The notes beneath the pieces were generated by a model. It did no database searches. It was not told the origin of the DNA and saw only the letters and a program-made list of their open reading frames with translations. 64,000 bases of DNA from Nitrobacteraceae bacterium AZCC 2146 (GTDB lineage Bacteria > Pseudomonadota > Alphaproteobacteria > Rhizobiales > Xanthobacteraceae): assembly GCA_036924855.1 (NCBI GenBank), contig JBAGRP010000001.1, positions 5,568,001 through 5,632,000 of the forward strand, written 5' to 3'. Both the position numbers and the translations under genes were made by a program. Shown here in pieces: positions 61,698 through 64,000 of the stretch (the stretch's first letter is position 1; every line of letters starts with the position of its first letter).

Positions 61698-62618
61698 ATG
61701 AGCGACAACGACGACATCCCGTTCAACCGTGACTTTCCGCTCAAGCCTGGCGTCGTCGACCAGGTCCGCCCCGGCGTGCGGCGCATTCTCTGCGATAACC
61801 CGTCGCCGTTCACCTTCACCGGCACCAACAGCTACATCATAGGCACCGGCAAGGTCGCGATCATCGATCCCGGCCCCAGCAACGAGGCCCATGCGCAGGC
61901 GTTGCTCGACGCGGTGAAGGGCGAGACCGTCACTCACATCATCGTCACCCACACCCACAGCGATCATTCGCCGAACACCGCGCGCCTCAAGGCCGCCACG
62001 TCAGCCACGGTCTATGCCGAGGGCGTGCACCGCGCTTCCCGGCCGCGCTACGAGAGCGAAAAAGGCTCTTCCGAGTCCGGGGCTGATCGCGATTTCAGGC
62101 CCGACGTCACCGTGCGTGATGGCGATGTGATTGAAGGCGACGGCTGGGCGCTGCAAGCGGTGGCGACGCCGGGCCACACCGCCAACCACATGGCGTTCGC
62201 ATGGCCGGAACGTAAGTTCCTGTTCGTCGGCGATCATGTCATGGGCTGGTCGACCTCGATCGTAGCGCCGCCGGACGGCTCGATGATCGACTACATGGCC
62301 TCATTGGAGAAGCTCGCGGCGCGCGACGAGGACCTGTATTTCTCCGGCCACGGCCCTGAGATTCCCGATGCGCAAAGGTTTGTGCGCTTCCTGATCCGCC
62401 ATCGCCAGGCCCGCGAAGCCTCGATCCTGCATCGCCTCGCCAAGGGCGCAGCCGACATCCCGACTCTGGTGCGCGCGATCTATATCGGCATCGATCCGAG
62501 GTTGACGGGCGCCGCCGGCTATTCCGTGCTGGCGCATCTGGAAGATCTCGTTGCCCGCGGGATCGTGGCGACCGATGGCGATCCGGTGATATCAGGCAGC
62601 TATCGGATGGCGGCCTGA
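61698..62618 (+). CDS. MBL-fold metallo-hydrolase (LACTB2-like)
   Basis: The 306-residue protein has the metallo-beta-lactamase metal motif THTHSDHSP, further ligands in TPGHTANHM, GDHVMGWSTS and SGHGPEI, and a C-terminal winged-helix region (YSVLAHLEDLVARGIVATDGD) typical of the LACTB2/glyoxalase-II-like group. Members hydrolyse thioesters or RNA; the substrate is unknown. GGAAGG lies ahead of the ATG at 61698. It ends 28 nt before a dispersed palindromic repeat and faces a convergent DUF1499 gene. Confidence 0.88.
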   Translation: MSDNDDIPFNRDFPLKPGVVDQVRPGVRRILCDNPSPFTFTGTNSYIIGTGKVAIIDPGPSNEAHAQALLDAVKGETVTHIIVTHTHSDHSPNTARLKAATSATVYAEGVHRASRPRYESEKGSSESGADRDFRPDVTVRDGDVIEGDGWALQAVATPGHTANHMAFAWPERKFLFVGDHVMGWSTSIVAPPDGSMIDYMASLEKLAARDEDLYFSGHGPEIPDAQRFVRFLIRHRQAREASILHRLAKGAADIPTLVRAIYIGIDPRLTGAAGYSVLAHLEDLVARGIVATDGDPVISGSYRMAA

Positions 62619-62646
62619 GGGCTGTCGGGAACGCGAACCTCTCGAA

Positions 62647-62760
62647 CGTCATTGCGAGCCCGCGAAATTCGCCTCTTGGCGATTTTCGCTGAGCGAAGCA
62701 ATCCAGAAGCTACAAGCGAAGAACTGGATTGCTTCGTCGCAAGGGCTCCTCGCAATGACG
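62647..62760 (+). repeat. Dispersed palindromic repeat, copy 6
   Basis: Same element, sense to the MBL gene and 28 nt after its stop. The internal hairpin arms GCGAAATTCGCC and GGCGATTTTCGC differ in sequence from the other copies but still pair with one mismatch, so structure is kept while sequence drifts. Confidence 0.9.
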
Positions 62761-62781
62761 GCCGAGGGGGCTCCGCGCCGC

Positions 62782-63627
62782 TTACTTCTTCACACCCTTC
62801 GCTACCGCCTTCGCCGGCGCCACGACCTTCTTCGGCGCCGGCGCGTTGTCGACGGCGGTGTTGATGTCGTCGATCAGCTTGGTTATGCGCGCGGCGTTGC
62901 TGCCGAGGTCGCCTTCGAAATAACGGGATGAGGAGCGGATATCGACCCGCGATCCCTCGCCGTCCGGCGTCACGCGAATCGAGACGTCCTCGCGAAACCC
63001 CATGATCGGGGTCCGTGCCACCGCCTCGATGCGGCCGATCCGGCGCGGCGGCTGCGGCGCGCGCTCGTCGATCACCAGCCATTTGCGCTTGGTGACGACA
63101 GCCAGCGCCACCTCATAGGCACGCTGCACGGGCACGTCGAGGTCGACCGGCTCGATGTCCGGATAGGCGGCGCGCTGCAATTCGGCGGAATAGAGGCCGG
63201 CATAGACCGCGGTGTTGGCGTCGTCGCCGGTGCGCAGCCGCGCCAGGGCCTCGAAGCGCGGCGGGTCGATCGGATCGGTGGTGATGTCGTGGATCGGCGG
63301 CAGCTTGCGGTACTGCAAAGCGAGATAAGCGGGGTAGGCCAAAATAACCACGTCCAGCGCCAGCGCCAGCAGGATCCGGCTCATGCCGCGCGAGCCGTTG
63401 CGCCAGATCGCGGCGAAGCCGCACAGCGCCACCAGGATCGACAGCCCGGCAAAACCGAGCGCGCCGAAAAACGTCATCAGCGCCGGTTTTACCTCCAGGA
63501 ACCCGAACCGCACGATCATGATCGAGACCACCGCGGCGATCGCGGCGAACACCGCCAGCCGCCGCGCCCACAGTGCCAGGCTGGACACCGGCTCCGTCTG
63601 GTAGGCTGCGGAAAACCTGCGGGCCAT
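62782..63627 (-). CDS. DUF1499 domain membrane protein
   Basis: The 281-residue protein has three to four N-terminal membrane helices (residues ~15-115: LALWARRLAVFAAIAAVVSIMIV, MTFFGALGFAGLSILVALCGF, ILLALALDVVILAYPAYLAL by position). A soluble DUF1499 domain follows (PPIHDITTDPIDPPRFEALARLR, VDLDVPVQRAYEVALAVV, VRVDIRSSSRYFEGDLGSNAARI). It ends with an Ala/Lys/Pro-rich tail. The domain's function is unknown; it is common in rhizobial envelopes. The frame continues upstream past the ATG at 63627, but the earlier stretch shows no family similarity. Confidence 0.85.
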   Translation of the reverse strand: MARRFSAAYQTEPVSSLALWARRLAVFAAIAAVVSIMIVRFGFLEVKPALMTFFGALGFAGLSILVALCGFAAIWRNGSRGMSRILLALALDVVILAYPAYLALQYRKLPPIHDITTDPIDPPRFEALARLRTGDDANTAVYAGLYSAELQRAAYPDIEPVDLDVPVQRAYEVALAVVTKRKWLVIDERAPQPPRRIGRIEAVARTPIMGFREDVSIRVTPDGEGSRVDIRSSSRYFEGDLGSNAARITKLIDDINTAVDNAPAPKKVVAPAKAVAKGVKK

Positions 63628-63828
63628 CGCTGAATTCTGCCGGGTTGGAGCTTTGCCGGGCGCGAAAAACGCCAGGCTGCAAATATCCCGCTTGAGACCA
63701 TGCCGTGTCAGGAAATTCAAGGGACTTTGGTAAGCAGCCGGCATCGTCTAAGAAGGGTGCTGTGGCCGTTCAACCTCTTCCATGGTTAACCGAGAAGAGG
63801 TGAAGACGGTCGCAGGGAGCCGCCTGTC

Positions 63829-64000
63829 ATGCTCGTTAAAACCTCCGATTACGATCAGCTCACGCGCGATTTTCGCTGGGACGTCCCGGCGCGCTTCAAC
63901 ATCGCCACCGCGGCCTGTGATCGCCATGCCGATGGCAGCAATCGTCTGGCACTGATCTACGTCGATGAGGACGGCGCCACGCATCGTTTCTCCTTCGACG
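63829..64000 (+). CDS. AMP-dependent acyl-CoA synthetase, N-terminal part
   Basis: The first 57 codons are visible before the window ends. MLVKTSDYDQLTRDFRWDVPARFNIATAAC by position and the LALIYVDEDGATHRFSFD segment are the usual N-terminus of AcsA/medium-chain acyl-CoA ligases, with the DRHADGSNRLALIY pattern. GGGAG lies about 10 nt upstream of the ATG. The gene runs off the right edge, so catalytic motifs cannot be checked. Confidence 0.78.
   Translation, partial: MLVKTSDYDQLTRDFRWDVPARFNIATAACDRHADGSNRLALIYVDEDGATHRFSFD

Overview
The window is GC-rich DNA with densely packed genes, many ATGA/GTGA start-stop overlaps and long open frames on the non-coding strand. Gene content and repeats fit an alphaproteobacterium of the Bradyrhizobium/Rhodopseudomonas group (Nitrobacteraceae): several ABC importers for amino acids and peptides, soxBDAG, NikR, an AphA-type acetylpolyamine deacetylase, and dispersed ~115-bp palindromic repeats bounded by CGTCATTGCGAG. 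This placement is inference; no rRNA or tRNA gene was seen. The window looks like chromosomal catabolic and transport territory. There are no phage genes, transposases or CRISPR arrays.

Layout. (1) 1-9.3 kb: the end of a peptide-type binding protein and an amidohydrolase on +, then a minus-strand run with a Tat-exported gluconate-dehydrogenase-like trio (small subunit, GMC flavoprotein, cytochrome c), a BKACE-family enzyme, an AEC carrier and a DUF1932 dehydrogenase, with a LysR gene upstream. (2) 9.5-14 kb: a polar amino-acid ABC importer with a class V PLP enzyme. (3) 14.2-23.5 kb: a GntR regulator and a Liv-type importer followed by a DapA-like lyase, an APH-fold kinase and a class III PLP enzyme with the GKPMGNGHP signature of amino-alcohol-phosphate phospho-lyases. 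Regulator and importer share a -10-overlapping operator-like sequence. This is the best candidate for a little-described pathway. (4) 23.6-28.3 kb: a second, convergent Liv importer. (5) 28.4-36.6 kb: a quinone oxidoreductase with divergent LysR, two small proteins, and a minus-strand set (GntR, acetylpolyamine deacetylase, GABA transaminase, M20 deacylase) suggesting polyamine/GABA use. (6) 36.6-43.6 kb: a class II aldolase-like protein, a Dpp-type importer and a hydroxyacid dehydrogenase. (7) 43.7-48.8 kb: soxBDAG, heterotetrameric sarcosine oxidase, behind an array of TGTCG repeats. (8) 49-54 kb: an aldo-keto reductase, NikR, and divergently a TonB-dependent receptor and a lactonase-fold protein. 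A perfect GTATGA-N16-TCATAC NikR box lies between nikR and the receptor. (9) 54.3-64 kb: a KefB-like antiporter, an MFS exporter divergent from a small barrel protein plus ECF sigma factor, a RibBA-like protein with a degenerate GTP-cyclohydrolase domain, glutaryl-CoA dehydrogenase, an MBL hydrolase, a DUF1499 membrane protein and the start of an acyl-CoA synthetase.

The common theme is scavenging of nitrogen-containing carbon sources: importers are paired with PLP enzymes, deacylases and oxidases, each under a local GntR or LysR regulator. Six copies of the ~115-bp repeat each lie 2-41 nt after a stop codon and in the same orientation relative to the upstream gene, so they probably act as 3'-end RNA structures.
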